A stretch of 64,000 nucleotides of DNA, taken from Nocardiopsis suaedae. GTDB lineage: Bacteria > Actinomycetota > Actinomycetes > Streptosporangiales > Streptosporangiaceae. The DNA lies in the NCBI RefSeq assembly GCF_027706745.1, contig NZ_JAQFWP010000007.1:62001-126000 (forward strand), read 5' to 3'. Under the pieces are notes generated by a model. That model searched no databases, was not told the DNA's origin, and saw nothing but the letters and a program-made list of their open reading frames with translations. Positions 33,499-42,639 of this stretch are shown in pieces (position 1 is the first letter of the stretch; every line of letters starts with the position of its first letter). A program made the position numbers and the translations under genes.

Positions 33499-33526
33499 AT
33501 AAAGTCATGGGTAGATGACTTTATGT
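33497..33526. promoter_or_regulatory. Perfect palindromic operator at the DUF6230 start
   Basis: ACATAAAGTCAT (33497-33508), 6-nt spacer GGGTAG, ATGACTTTATGT (33515-33526): perfect 12-bp arms, strikingly AT-rich for this genome. It covers the DUF6230 start region and lies just after the PKS stop. It looks like a repressor site for a DUF6230/DUF6114 promoter. The regulator is not identified. Confidence 0.7.
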
Positions 33527-33555
33527 TACCAGCCGTGTCCGCCCACCCCAGGAGG

Positions 33556-36500
33556 TCAGGCCACGGGCGCGACCGCTCCGCTCCCGTCGGCTGCACCGGT
33601 CGTTCCGGCCCGGCCCTCCGGGGCATCCGCGGTGACCGCATCCCCGGTTTCCTCCGGCGACGCCCCGGCCTCCGGCCCCTTCGCCGCGAGCCCGAGCCTG
33701 AGCAGGATCAGCTGGCTCAGGTCGGCGATGGTCCCGCCGCTGCGCAACAGCTCCAACGGCGGGATCTCCAACCCGTACTCGTGGTTGAACGTCGCCAGCA
33801 GCTCCGTCGCCATCAGTGAGTCCATGCCGTACTCGTCCAGGCGGCGGTGGTGGTCCAGCCGGTCGGGGTCGACCTGCATGACCCCGCCCAGCAGTTTGGC
33901 CAAGTGGTCCGAGAGCGCCCGGTGCGCCTGCGCGGGGCTCAGGCCCGCCAGCCGGTCCAGGATCTGCTGTTGGAGCGAGGCGGCGTCCCCGCTCGCCGCG
34001 CCGGCCAGCGAGCTCATCCGCGGCGACAACGTGACCTTGGGCATCGACAGGCGCAGCTCGCCCATGTTGAGCCGCGCCACGCCGAACACGTCGTGGCCGC
34101 CGTGGCGCTCCAGGGCGCCGAACGCCTCGTCCGAGGTGATCGGGTCGAGCCCGAACCGGCTCAGGACGAGGGACAGCCCGTGGCGCGCGACGTATCCGGT
34201 GTCCGAGATCTGCCCCCACTGCACGGCCGTGCCCGCCTCCCCGCGCGCGCGACGGGCACGGACGAGCGCCTCCAGGTAGGCGTTGGCGGCGTTGTAGGAC
34301 GCCTGCCGAATGCTCCCGAACAGGCTCGCCTCCGACGAGTAGACGCAGAACAGGTCGAGGTCCCGGCCCCGGGTGAGGTCGTCGAGCACCTGTGCCCCGC
34401 CGATCTTGGGGACCAGGGCGGTGGCGAAGCGCCCGCCGCCGAGCTCGCCGAACTCGTCGTCGTCCAGGCACATGGCCGCGTGCACCACCCCGCGCAGCTC
34501 GGACCCGTCCGCCTCGATGCCCTCCAGCACCGCCCGCATCGCCGCGGCGTCGGAGCAGTCGGCCGCGTAGGCGGTGGCCTGGGCCCCCAGCCCGGCCAGC
34601 TCCTCGACGAGGGCCTCGGCCCCCGGCGCCGACGCGCCCCTGCGCGAGACCAGGGCCAGGCGGTGGGCCCCGCGCCGGGCCAGGCGCCGCGCGGTGGCCG
34701 CGCCGAGGCCCTCCAGCCCGCCGGTGACCAGGTAGGTCCCGTCGGGCCGCGGGGCGGCGGGCGCGCCGCCGCCGTCCCGGACGTCCCCCAGAGGGTCGAG
34801 GGGGTCGAGGGTGACGACCACCTTGCCGACGTGCCGGGAGTGCTGGAGCAGGGTGAACGCCTCCCGGACCCGTGCGGCCGGGTAGGCGGTGTGCGGCAGG
34901 GGCCGGTAGTCGCCGGCGTGGATGCGCCGCGCCACCCGCTCGAACATCCGGCGGCACCGCCCGGTGTCGTTGACCAGGCCGGTCAGGTCGACCCCGAAGA
35001 AGGCGGTGTTGTCGCCCAGCGGCCGCATCGGCAGGGGGCTGTTCTCCACGAAGTCGCGCTTGCCCAGCTCCACGAAGCGCCCGAACGGGGCCAGGACCTC
35101 CAGGCTGCGCTGCAGCGCCTCGCCCGCCAGGGAGTTCAGCACCACGTCGACGCCGCGTCCGCCGGTCAGCTCCCTCACCCGGTAGGCGAAGTCCAGGCTG
35201 CGCGAGTCCAGCACGTGCCGCACCCCCAGGCGGCGCAGCAGCGAGCGCTTCGCTCCGGACCCCGCGGTGGCGATCACCTCGGCGCCGCACATGCGGGCGT
35301 ACCGGAGCGCCGCGAGCCCGACGCCGCCCGCACCCCCGTGGACGAGGACCGTCTCCCCTTCGCCCAGCCGGGCCACCTCGCCCAGGGCGTGGTCGACGGT
35401 GCCGTAGACCACCGACATGGTCGCCGCCTCGGCGAAGGACACCCCCTCGGGGACCGGGCACAGCGCGTGTTCGAAGGTGAGGGCCTGCGAGGCCAGGCTG
35501 TGCGGGGCGATGGCCATGACGCGGTCTCCGGGCGCGACCGACCGCACGCCGGGCCCCACCGCACTGACCACTCCGGCGCACTCCAGGCCGAGGCCGTGCT
35601 CGGTGTGGGTGCCCTCCACCAGCTCGGCGGGGAGCAGGCCGCTCGCCCGCATGACGTCCCGGTAGTTCAGCGCGGCGGCGCGGACGTCGATCGCGACCAT
35701 CCCCGGTGCCAGGGCGGACGGGACGGCCGATCCGCCGGAGCGGGTCCACTCCAGCCGGTAGCCGAGCCCGATGTCGTGCAGCGCGAGCGCGACCGGTCCG
35801 GCCTCATCGGCGGGAACGGTCGGGGCGTCCTCGACGACGCGGGGCACGAAGCGCCCGTTGCGGGTGAGGACGACCTCGTCCTCCGCCGACCGCTCGGCCA
35901 GCTCGGCGGCCAGGCGCCGGGCGTCGGCCGCGGCGTCCGGGCCGCGCTCCAGGCTGATGCGGGTGACGGACAGGTCGGGGCGCTCGTTGGACAGGGTGCG
36001 CGCCATCCCCCATACGGCGGCGTCGGCCGGCTCCTCGCACCGCTCCGGGGCGGGGTGCACCCCGCTGGGCCGGGTGACCAGGACCAGGTCCCGGTCGGCG
36101 CCGCTCTCGGGCAGCGCGGCGACCAGGCCGCGCAGCAGCGCGCCCCGGCGGTCGGCGGACCCGACCGGATCGGGGGCCCAGCCGCCGTCCCCGCCGCCCG
36201 CGCCGGAGGGGGCGGACAGCAGTACGGTGACGGTCGCCTCCGCCGCGTCGGCCCCCAGCAGGGCCCGCCAGCCCTCCTCGTCCCCGGGGGCGGCCGCCGC
36301 ACGGCCCTCAGGACACATTCCCGCGAGCGATTCGGCCGTCGGCAGTTCGTCGGTGTCCTCGGCGACGACCACGTGCACCCCTCCGGGGGCCGGTGCGCCG
36401 GGCGGCGGCGCGGCGGCGGGCGCGTCCGCGCCCCGTGCCGCCAGGATCACCGAGAAGGCCTCGGCGTCTGGGCCCTCGTCGTCGCCGACCTGGACGATGC

Positions 36501-39500
36501 CGGTGAAACCGGCCTCGCGCAGCAGCGGCGCCCACTGCCCGCGGGAGAGGAACGCGCCGTCGGGGCGCAGACCGGTGTCGGCGGCCTCCCAGAACGATTC
36601 CAGGACGGCGAAGCCCAGCGCGGGCGCCACCGCGTCGTGCTGTTCGACCGCGAGCAGTCGCCCGTCCGGGGCCAGCAGCGACGCCACCCGGGGCAGGGCC
36701 GCGGCCATGTCCTCGGCCGTGTGCAGTGCGTTGGCGGCGACCACCAGGTCGTACCCGCCGGGTGTGAACCCCTGCTCGGCGGGGTCGGCGTTCAGGTCGA
36801 GGACCCGGTACTCGACGCCGTCGTACTCCGCCAGCTGCTTCTGGGCCGCCGCGAAGAAGTAGGGCGAGGCGTCGGTGACGGTGTACAGGGTGCGGTCCGC
36901 CGGGAGCAGGGGGAGCAGGGCCCCGGTGAGGCCGGCGGTGCCCGCGCCGATCTCCAGCACGCGCAGGGGCCGGTCCCGGGGGAGTCCGTCCAGGATTCCT
37001 CCGAGCAGGGCCTGCGCCAGGCGGTAGCAGAACAGGAACGGTGGACTGGTGGCGAAGAACTGGCGCAGGAGCTCGCCGCCCCCGGCGTCGGCGAACAGCT
37101 CCAGGGGGTCGGTCTCCCCCCGCGCCATGGGCGCCAGTTCGGCGGAGTGGCGTAGGGCCAGCATCGCGGCCGGGGTGTAGGCCGGGTGCTCGTCGAAGAG
37201 GGTGCGGAACGCGGCATCGAACCGCTCGGGAGAGGTGTGCGCCCTGAGGCGCCCCTCCTCCGTGCGGGAGAGCACTCCCCGGCTCTCCGCGGTCGGCAGG
37301 CAGAGGTCGAGGAAGCGGCGGAAGTGGCCCCGGATCCCGGCGGCCTCCAGGTCGGCGGGGGCCGCCCCGCCGTCGGCGGCCCCGGGCACCAGTTCGGTCA
37401 GCCACCGGGCCACCGCGTGGGACAGGCACGTCTTCACGTCCTCGACGAAGCGCGGGTGCCCCCACCGGGGCCAGTCCTCACGCACCTCCCTGAGGCGGTC
37501 CTCCGCGCGCGCGAGCGCCTGCGCCGGGGACGGCAGCGCTGCGTGCGCGGGGACTCCCGCCCCGCGCGGGGCGTCCGGAAGGGGCGCGGCTTCCAGCACG
37601 GTCCGCTGGACGTTCAGCCGACGCGGGCCGTGGCCGGAGAGCCTCCGCAGCCGCGCCCCCTGGATCTCCGCGCAGACCCGTCCCTCGGAGTCGGTGACGA
37701 GCATGTCCCAGCACGGCTCCTCGGCGCTCCGCGTCCGGTCGAGGACGTGCACCCAGCCTTGCGCTTCCGGGGCGCGCCAGACCCTGACCGAGGCCATCTT
37801 CACCGGGAGGAAGAGGGCGTCGTGCTCCAGGAGGCCTTCGGCCATGGGGAGCCCGGCCTGCAGGCAGGCGTCGAGGATCACCGGGGGGAGGACGAGCCGG
37901 TCCAAGGGGGAGGCGGCGCTGTAGGAGGCCAGGACCTCTCCCGGGCCGATCCGGGTCCCGGTCAGCGGCCGGAAGGCGGGGCCGTAGTTGAGGCCGATCG
38001 CCGTGAACCGCTCGTACACCTCCTCGGGACCGGAGGAGGCCGGGCACCGCCGCCGGGCCGCCTCCAGGTCCAGCGGCTCCGGGGCCCGCCCGACCAGGCG
38101 CCGCACCCGCCCGCGCGCGTGCGGCCGCGGATCGGCGCCCGGGCGGTCGGTGCTGGTGATGTCCACGGTCCCGTCGCGCAGCGACAGCGAGGTCTGTACG
38201 CGGACCTCGCCGGCCCGGGACCAGTCGATGGGCAGGGCGCGCGTGAACTCCCACCCGTCGGCCTCCACCGGGCCGCCGAGCGCCCTCTCCCCGGCGGCCA
38301 GGGCGATCTCGATGTACCCCGCGCCGGGGAAGACCACGGTCCCGCCGAGCCGGTGGTCGCCGATCCAGGGCGCCATCGCGGGCTCGACCGGCCCCTCCCA
38401 GGACGGGGCCGCGGCGGGGAGCCGCTGGCCGAGCAGGGGGTGCTCGACCGGGCCCGCGGGGACGGCGGCCCACTGGTCGCGTTCGCCCTGCCAGTGCCGC
38501 TCCCGCTGCCAGGGGTAGGCGGGAAGGTCGGCCACCCGCCCGGCCCGGGGGAAGAGCGCCCGCCGGTCCATGTCGGCCCCGGCGGCGAGGATCCCGTCGA
38601 CGGCCGCCTCCATGGCGTGTGGGCCGGGCGCGCCGCGCTCCAGGGTGGCGCGGACGGCGCGGGGGCTCCGGCCGCCGTTCAGAGTGCGGCGCAGGTAGGA
38701 GCGCAGCACCGGGTGCGGCCCGACCTCGACGAACACCCCGATGCCCGCGTCGCGCAGCCGCTCGGCGGCCGGCCCGAACAGGACCGGGTCGCGCACCCCC
38801 CGCCACCAGTGCTCGGCGCCGGTGGCGGCCCCTTCGACGAGGCCGCCGGTGACCGTGGAGGCCAAGGGGATCTCAGGGGCGGACGGCGCGAGCCCTTCCA
38901 GCGCGGCCAGCAGGGGGTCGCGCGCCGCGTCCATGGCCGAGCTGTGGAAGGCGTAGTCGAGGTCGAGCATGCGGAAGAAGACGCCGCGCCGCTCCAGCTC
39001 GGCGCCCAGGTCCGCCAGGCGTGCCCCGTCGCCCGCGCTGTTGATCCCGGCGATCTCCAGCCCGGGGTGGCCGGCCAGCGCCTCTTCCGCCTGCTCGGGG
39101 GAGAGGGCGGCGGCCGCCATGCGCCCGGTGCCCGCGGTGGGCGCCTGGGCCAGGCCCCGGGCGGCGACGACGCGCGCCGCCTGGTCGAGGGTCAGGGCGC
39201 CGCACGTCCAGGCGGCCGCGACTTCGCCGACGCTGTGCCCGACGGCGGCGGAGGGCCGGACGCCCTGCGCCCGGAGCATGCGGTCCAGGCCCACCTGCAC
39301 GGCGAAGAGGAGGGGCTGGGCGACCTCGGTGCGCTCCAGGCGCCACTGCTCCGGCGGCAGGGCCATCTCTTTGGCGACCGACCAGTCCAGATGGGGTGCC
39401 AGGGCGGCGTCGGCCCCATGGACGGCCTCGGTGAACACCGGGTCGTGGTGGAGGAGGTCGGCGCCCATCCCGGCCCACTGGGCGCCGTTGCCGCAGAAGA

Positions 39501-41133
39501 CGAAGGCGACGCGGCCGTCGTCGGCGGCGGGGGAGGCGCCGGCGGTGTCGGCCGCGCGGAGCAGGCGGGCGGCCCGGCGGGGATCCTCGGCGCGCACGGC
39601 GACCCGGAGCGGGTGGGCGCCCCTGCGGACGGCGGAGGTGTAGGCGATGTCGTAGAACTCGGCCGGGTCGGCCGACTCCAGCCGTTCGGCCGTGCGCCCG
39701 GCGGCCTCGGCGAGCGCCTCGGGCGTCCGGGCGGAGACGACCACGGGAAGCGGTGCGGCGGAGTCGGCGGCGCCCTCGTGCACGGGGGCGGGCGCGGCGG
39801 GCGGCTCAGCGACGACGACGTGGGCGTTGGCGCCGCCGAACCCGAAGGAGTTCACCCCCGCGAGCGCGGGTCCGTCCTCCGGGGCGGACACGTCCAGCGG
39901 CGCCACCGCGGGGGCCAGGCCGAGCGCCGGGAAGTCGATGTCGGGGTTGAGCGGTGACGCGTGCAGCGACTCGGGGATGCGCCGGTGCCGAAGCACCAGC
40001 ATGGCCTTGAACAGCCCGGCCATCCCGGAGGCGGGTTCGAGGTGGCCGAGGTTGGACTTGACCGAGCCGATGGGCAGGGGACGCGGGCGGCTCCGCGCGA
40101 GCGCGCGGCCGATCGCCGTGCACTCCGACGGGTCGCCCACGGGCGTCCCGGTGCCGTGCGCCTCCATGTAGACCAGCCGGGCGGGATCGGTCCCGGACCG
40201 GTCGTAGACGGAGCGCAGCAGTTCCTCCTGCGCCTCGGGACTGGGCAGCGCCAGCCCGGCGGTGCGGCCGTCGCTGTTGGCGCCCCAGCCGACCAGCACG
40301 GCGTGCACCCGGTCGCCGTCGGCGCGCGCGTCCTCCAGGCGCTTGAGGACCACCATTCCGCCGCCCTCGGCCCGCACGAAGCCGTCGGCGTTCGCCGAGA
40401 AGGTCGCGCACCGTCCGGCGGGGGAGAGCATGGAGGCCTGGGAGAAGGCCACGAACACGTGCGGGCTCAGGAGCAGGTTCACCCCGCCCGCGAGGGCGGT
40501 CCCGCCCTCCGCGGCCACCTGGCGGCAGGCGCGCTCCAGGGCGATCAACGAGGACGAGCAGGCCGTGTCGACGGCCATGCTGGGGCCGCGCAGGTCGAAG
40601 GCGTGGGACACCCGGTTGGCGGCGATCGAGTGGGCGCCGCCGGGCGCGGTGTAGGGCCCGATCCGCTGGTTCGACGACATCTGCAGGGCGCCGTAGGAGG
40701 AGTCGGAGATCCCGACGAACACCCCGGTGCCGGTGCCCGCCAGCCGCGAGGGGGCGATCGCGGCGTCGTCCAGGGCCTCGGCCGTCATCTCCAGCAGCAG
40801 CCGGTGCTGCGGGTCCATGGGGGCGGCCTCCCGGGGGGAGATGCCGAAGAAGTCGGCGTCGAAGGAGGCGACGTCGTCCAGGAAGGCGCCCGCGGCCGTA
40901 TAGCTCTTGCCCGGCCGGGGTGCCGACTCGTCCACGAAGCGGGCGGTGTCGAACCGGTCCTCGGGGACGCGGCCCACCAGGTCGCGCCCGCCCTCCAAGG
41001 CCTGCCACAGGGCGTCGAGCCCGTCGATCCCGCCCGGCAGCCGGCACCCCGCGCCGACCACCGCGACCGCCTGTTCGGCGTATCCGGTCACGCTCACGTC
41101 TGGTTTCCTCATCACTCGGAGCTGCGACGACAT
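33556..41133 (-). CDS. Single-module type I polyketide synthase, KS-AT-DH-MT-ER-KR-ACP
   Basis: A 2525-residue PKS with one full reducing module plus C-methyltransferase. KS (about 20-450): DTACSSS, HGTGT and GHLEPASG all intact. AT (about 545-860): GHSVGE and YAFHS, so malonyl versus methylmalonyl is ambiguous. DH (about 925-1200): HRLGGTVVFP and ILDACLQ. MT (about 1380-1600): VLEIGAGTAGLTGALL. ER (about 1790-2110): VLVHGGAGGVGLAALRYA. KR (about 2130-2330): TYLVTGGLEGLG and an LDD motif implying B-type reduction. ACP (about 2400-2475): GMDSL. There is no thioesterase and no docking region. This order is that of fungal highly reducing iterative PKSs. The only other biosynthetic gene nearby is the reductase at 41244. 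Start ATG 41133; ATG 41112 is possible. Confidence 0.95.
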   Translation of the reverse strand: MSSQLRVMRKPDVSVTGYAEQAVAVVGAGCRLPGGIDGLDALWQALEGGRDLVGRVPEDRFDTARFVDESAPRPGKSYTAAGAFLDDVASFDADFFGISPREAAPMDPQHRLLLEMTAEALDDAAIAPSRLAGTGTGVFVGISDSSYGALQMSSNQRIGPYTAPGGAHSIAANRVSHAFDLRGPSMAVDTACSSSLIALERACRQVAAEGGTALAGGVNLLLSPHVFVAFSQASMLSPAGRCATFSANADGFVRAEGGGMVVLKRLEDARADGDRVHAVLVGWGANSDGRTAGLALPSPEAQEELLRSVYDRSGTDPARLVYMEAHGTGTPVGDPSECTAIGRALARSRPRPLPIGSVKSNLGHLEPASGMAGLFKAMLVLRHRRIPESLHASPLNPDIDFPALGLAPAVAPLDVSAPEDGPALAGVNSFGFGGANAHVVVAEPPAAPAPVHEGAADSAAPLPVVVSARTPEALAEAAGRTAERLESADPAEFYDIAYTSAVRRGAHPLRVAVRAEDPRRAARLLRAADTAGASPAADDGRVAFVFCGNGAQWAGMGADLLHHDPVFTEAVHGADAALAPHLDWSVAKEMALPPEQWRLERTEVAQPLLFAVQVGLDRMLRAQGVRPSAAVGHSVGEVAAAWTCGALTLDQAARVVAARGLAQAPTAGTGRMAAAALSPEQAEEALAGHPGLEIAGINSAGDGARLADLGAELERRGVFFRMLDLDYAFHSSAMDAARDPLLAALEGLAPSAPEIPLASTVTGGLVEGAATGAEHWWRGVRDPVLFGPAAERLRDAGIGVFVEVGPHPVLRSYLRRTLNGGRSPRAVRATLERGAPGPHAMEAAVDGILAAGADMDRRALFPRAGRVADLPAYPWQRERHWQGERDQWAAVPAGPVEHPLLGQRLPAAAPSWEGPVEPAMAPWIGDHRLGGTVVFPGAGYIEIALAAGERALGGPVEADGWEFTRALPIDWSRAGEVRVQTSLSLRDGTVDITSTDRPGADPRPHARGRVRRLVGRAPEPLDLEAARRRCPASSGPEEVYERFTAIGLNYGPAFRPLTGTRIGPGEVLASYSAASPLDRLVLPPVILDACLQAGLPMAEGLLEHDALFLPVKMASVRVWRAPEAQGWVHVLDRTRSAEEPCWDMLVTDSEGRVCAEIQGARLRRLSGHGPRRLNVQRTVLEAAPLPDAPRGAGVPAHAALPSPAQALARAEDRLREVREDWPRWGHPRFVEDVKTCLSHAVARWLTELVPGAADGGAAPADLEAAGIRGHFRRFLDLCLPTAESRGVLSRTEEGRLRAHTSPERFDAAFRTLFDEHPAYTPAAMLALRHSAELAPMARGETDPLELFADAGGGELLRQFFATSPPFLFCYRLAQALLGGILDGLPRDRPLRVLEIGAGTAGLTGALLPLLPADRTLYTVTDASPYFFAAAQKQLAEYDGVEYRVLDLNADPAEQGFTPGGYDLVVAANALHTAEDMAAALPRVASLLAPDGRLLAVEQHDAVAPALGFAVLESFWEAADTGLRPDGAFLSRGQWAPLLREAGFTGIVQVGDDEGPDAEAFSVILAARGADAPAAAPPPGAPAPGGVHVVVAEDTDELPTAESLAGMCPEGRAAAAPGDEEGWRALLGADAAEATVTVLLSAPSGAGGGDGGWAPDPVGSADRRGALLRGLVAALPESGADRDLVLVTRPSGVHPAPERCEEPADAAVWGMARTLSNERPDLSVTRISLERGPDAAADARRLAAELAERSAEDEVVLTRNGRFVPRVVEDAPTVPADEAGPVALALHDIGLGYRLEWTRSGGSAVPSALAPGMVAIDVRAAALNYRDVMRASGLLPAELVEGTHTEHGLGLECAGVVSAVGPGVRSVAPGDRVMAIAPHSLASQALTFEHALCPVPEGVSFAEAATMSVVYGTVDHALGEVARLGEGETVLVHGGAGGVGLAALRYARMCGAEVIATAGSGAKRSLLRRLGVRHVLDSRSLDFAYRVRELTGGRGVDVVLNSLAGEALQRSLEVLAPFGRFVELGKRDFVENSPLPMRPLGDNTAFFGVDLTGLVNDTGRCRRMFERVARRIHAGDYRPLPHTAYPAARVREAFTLLQHSRHVGKVVVTLDPLDPLGDVRDGGGAPAAPRPDGTYLVTGGLEGLGAATARRLARRGAHRLALVSRRGASAPGAEALVEELAGLGAQATAYAADCSDAAAMRAVLEGIEADGSELRGVVHAAMCLDDDEFGELGGGRFATALVPKIGGAQVLDDLTRGRDLDLFCVYSSEASLFGSIRQASYNAANAYLEALVRARRARGEAGTAVQWGQISDTGYVARHGLSLVLSRFGLDPITSDEAFGALERHGGHDVFGVARLNMGELRLSMPKVTLSPRMSSLAGAASGDAASLQQQILDRLAGLSPAQAHRALSDHLAKLLGGVMQVDPDRLDHHRRLDEYGMDSLMATELLATFNHEYGLEIPPLELLRSGGTIADLSQLILLRLGLAAKGPEAGASPEETGDAVTADAPEGRAGTTGAADGSGAVAPVA

Positions 41134-41141
41134 ACCGCGTC

Positions 41142-41153
41142 GTAACTGAAAGT
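41142..41153 (-). promoter_or_regulatory. Shared motif upstream of the PKS gene
   Basis: GTAACTGAAAGT (plus strand), 9 bp upstream of the PKS ATG at 41133. It is 11/12 identical to GTCACTGAAAGT at 42361-42372, upstream of the reductase gene. On the coding strand it reads ACTTTCAGTTAC. It is a candidate regulator site or promoter element common to both genes. Confidence 0.5.
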
Positions 41154-41243
41154 ATCGTTAGCGTCACACACGGAGATCGTGGTGGGAAAGCCGGGGGTGG
41201 CCGCATCCCCGTGCGCTTCGCGTCCGGAACCCCGGGGGTCCGC

Positions 41244-42341
41244 TCAGGCGGGAGCGGCCGTCGCGCCGTTCAGCAGGGCGCGCCGGAGGTAGGCGGTGTC
41301 GACCCGTCGTGAGGGCGCCAGGCGCAGCCCGAGTGAGTGCAGTACCGCGTCGCTGAAGCGCCGGGTGTGGTCCTCGTGTCCGATCAGCCCGCGGAATTTG
41401 TCCGCGACCGCCCCCGCCACATCGGCGGGGATGCTGGAGTCGCTGGGGACCACGCGGATCCCGAAGGGCTCGGCGAGCACGCCCGCCGCCTCGAACAGGC
41501 TCGTGCCCTTGCGCGTCACCACGTTGCAGGTGTGCGCCCCCGCCCCGGTCAGGCGCGGCGCGGCCGCCGCCATGGCGTGCGCCGCGTCCTCCACCGGGAC
41601 CATGTGCACGATGGGGGCCACCGCGACGGGGACCTCCCGCCCGCGGAGGGAGTCGGCGAGCGCGGTGTGCACCGCCCCGAGCGTGTGCTGCAGCTGCTCC
41701 AGCATGTTCACCGGGCGTCCCGGGTAGGCGGGCCGGTCGGTCACCAGGATGCTCGGCCGGAACACGGCCGCCGACCCGCCCGTCCGTTCCGCCCAATCGC
41801 GCACCAGCTCCTCGGCGTCGTATTTGGAGCGCTCGTAGGGGGTGTGGAACCCGTAGGAGCCGTCGAAGTCGCCGTCGCCCACCAGCCCCTCGGCCCGGCG
41901 GCCCGCCACCGCCACCGTGCTCATGTGGCGCAGGACGGGGCGGCGCGCGCTGCGCTCCAGTAGGGCGAGAACGTTGCGCGTGCCCTCTACGTTGACGCTG
42001 TGCACGTGGTCGGCGTCGTCGGAGAGCGTCGTGTCGCCCGCGCTGTGCCACATCTCGTCGATACGGTCGGCCAGCTCGGCGTGCGCTTCGTCCGCCAGCC
42101 CCAGGCGCGGCCGTGTGACATCGGCGCTCACCACCTCCATCCGCCCCAGCGCGCGTGCGACCGCCTCCGCGTCGAACCCCCGGGCCTCCAGGTGCCGGTA
42201 GACGAGGCCGAGTGCGTCCTCGCGGGTGCGCCGCGAGAGCAGCACCACCTCGCCGGGGGCCTCCCCCTCGCGTCCGGCCGCGATGTGCTCCAGCAGGTGC
42301 AGTCCGAGGAAGCCCGTCGCCCCCGTGATCGCCGTGGCCAT
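41244..42341 (-). CDS. Stand-alone thioester-reductase-like SDR
   Basis: A 365-residue extended short-chain dehydrogenase of the NAD_binding_4 (male-sterility/thioester reductase) type. Nucleotide loop ITGATGFLGLHLLEHIAAG is at residues 5-23, the active site YERSKYDAEELV (YxxxK) at about 170, and RPSILV follows. Such domains normally sit at the end of PKS/NRPS chains and release acyl groups from carrier proteins as aldehydes or alcohols. Here it is a separate protein encoded 110 bp upstream of a PKS that lacks a thioesterase, so it is the probable release enzyme. ATG 42341 follows GGAAGGGGTGGGG. Confidence 0.87.
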   Translation of the reverse strand: MATAITGATGFLGLHLLEHIAAGREGEAPGEVVLLSRRTREDALGLVYRHLEARGFDAEAVARALGRMEVVSADVTRPRLGLADEAHAELADRIDEMWHSAGDTTLSDDADHVHSVNVEGTRNVLALLERSARRPVLRHMSTVAVAGRRAEGLVGDGDFDGSYGFHTPYERSKYDAEELVRDWAERTGGSAAVFRPSILVTDRPAYPGRPVNMLEQLQHTLGAVHTALADSLRGREVPVAVAPIVHMVPVEDAAHAMAAAAPRLTGAGAHTCNVVTRKGTSLFEAAGVLAEPFGIRVVPSDSSIPADVAGAVADKFRGLIGHEDHTRRFSDAVLHSLGLRLAPSRRVDTAYLRRALLNGATAAPA

Positions 42342-42360
42342 GCCCCACCCCTTCCGATCG

Positions 42361-42372
42361 GTCACTGAAAGT
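42361..42372 (-). promoter_or_regulatory. Shared motif upstream of the SDR gene
   Basis: GTCACTGAAAGT (plus strand), 20 bp upstream of the SDR ATG at 42341; it differs at one base from the motif upstream of the PKS gene. On the coding strand it reads ACTTTCAGTGAC. The remaining 267 bp to the homogentisate operon contain no gene; that operon's promoter must lie here, but I cannot place it with confidence. Confidence 0.5.
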
Positions 42373-42639
42373 GTTGAGATGCTCGCACAGAGGAGTGGTG
42401 GGTCCGTAGCGGCGGCGCGGCCGCAACCCCCGCGCGGCATGCCCGAATCGCCGCGCGGGCGTCGGCCGTGCCGGTCGCGTCCCGGAGCCCGCCACATAAG
42501 GCGGGCCAATGATGAACCTCGGATTCTTGTGCTTTACCTATGGGTGTGACGGGTGCCACCTTGGGGCGCAGGCGTGATCCGCGCCCCACCGCCGCGACCC
42601 CGGCCGCGCAGGACGCGGCCCCGGACAGGAGGACCCGCA

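Noticed and set aside
33847-37155. 1102-codon open frame antisense to the PKS
   Set aside because: It lies wholly within the PKS, has no recognisable domain, and has the composition of a high-GC shadow frame.
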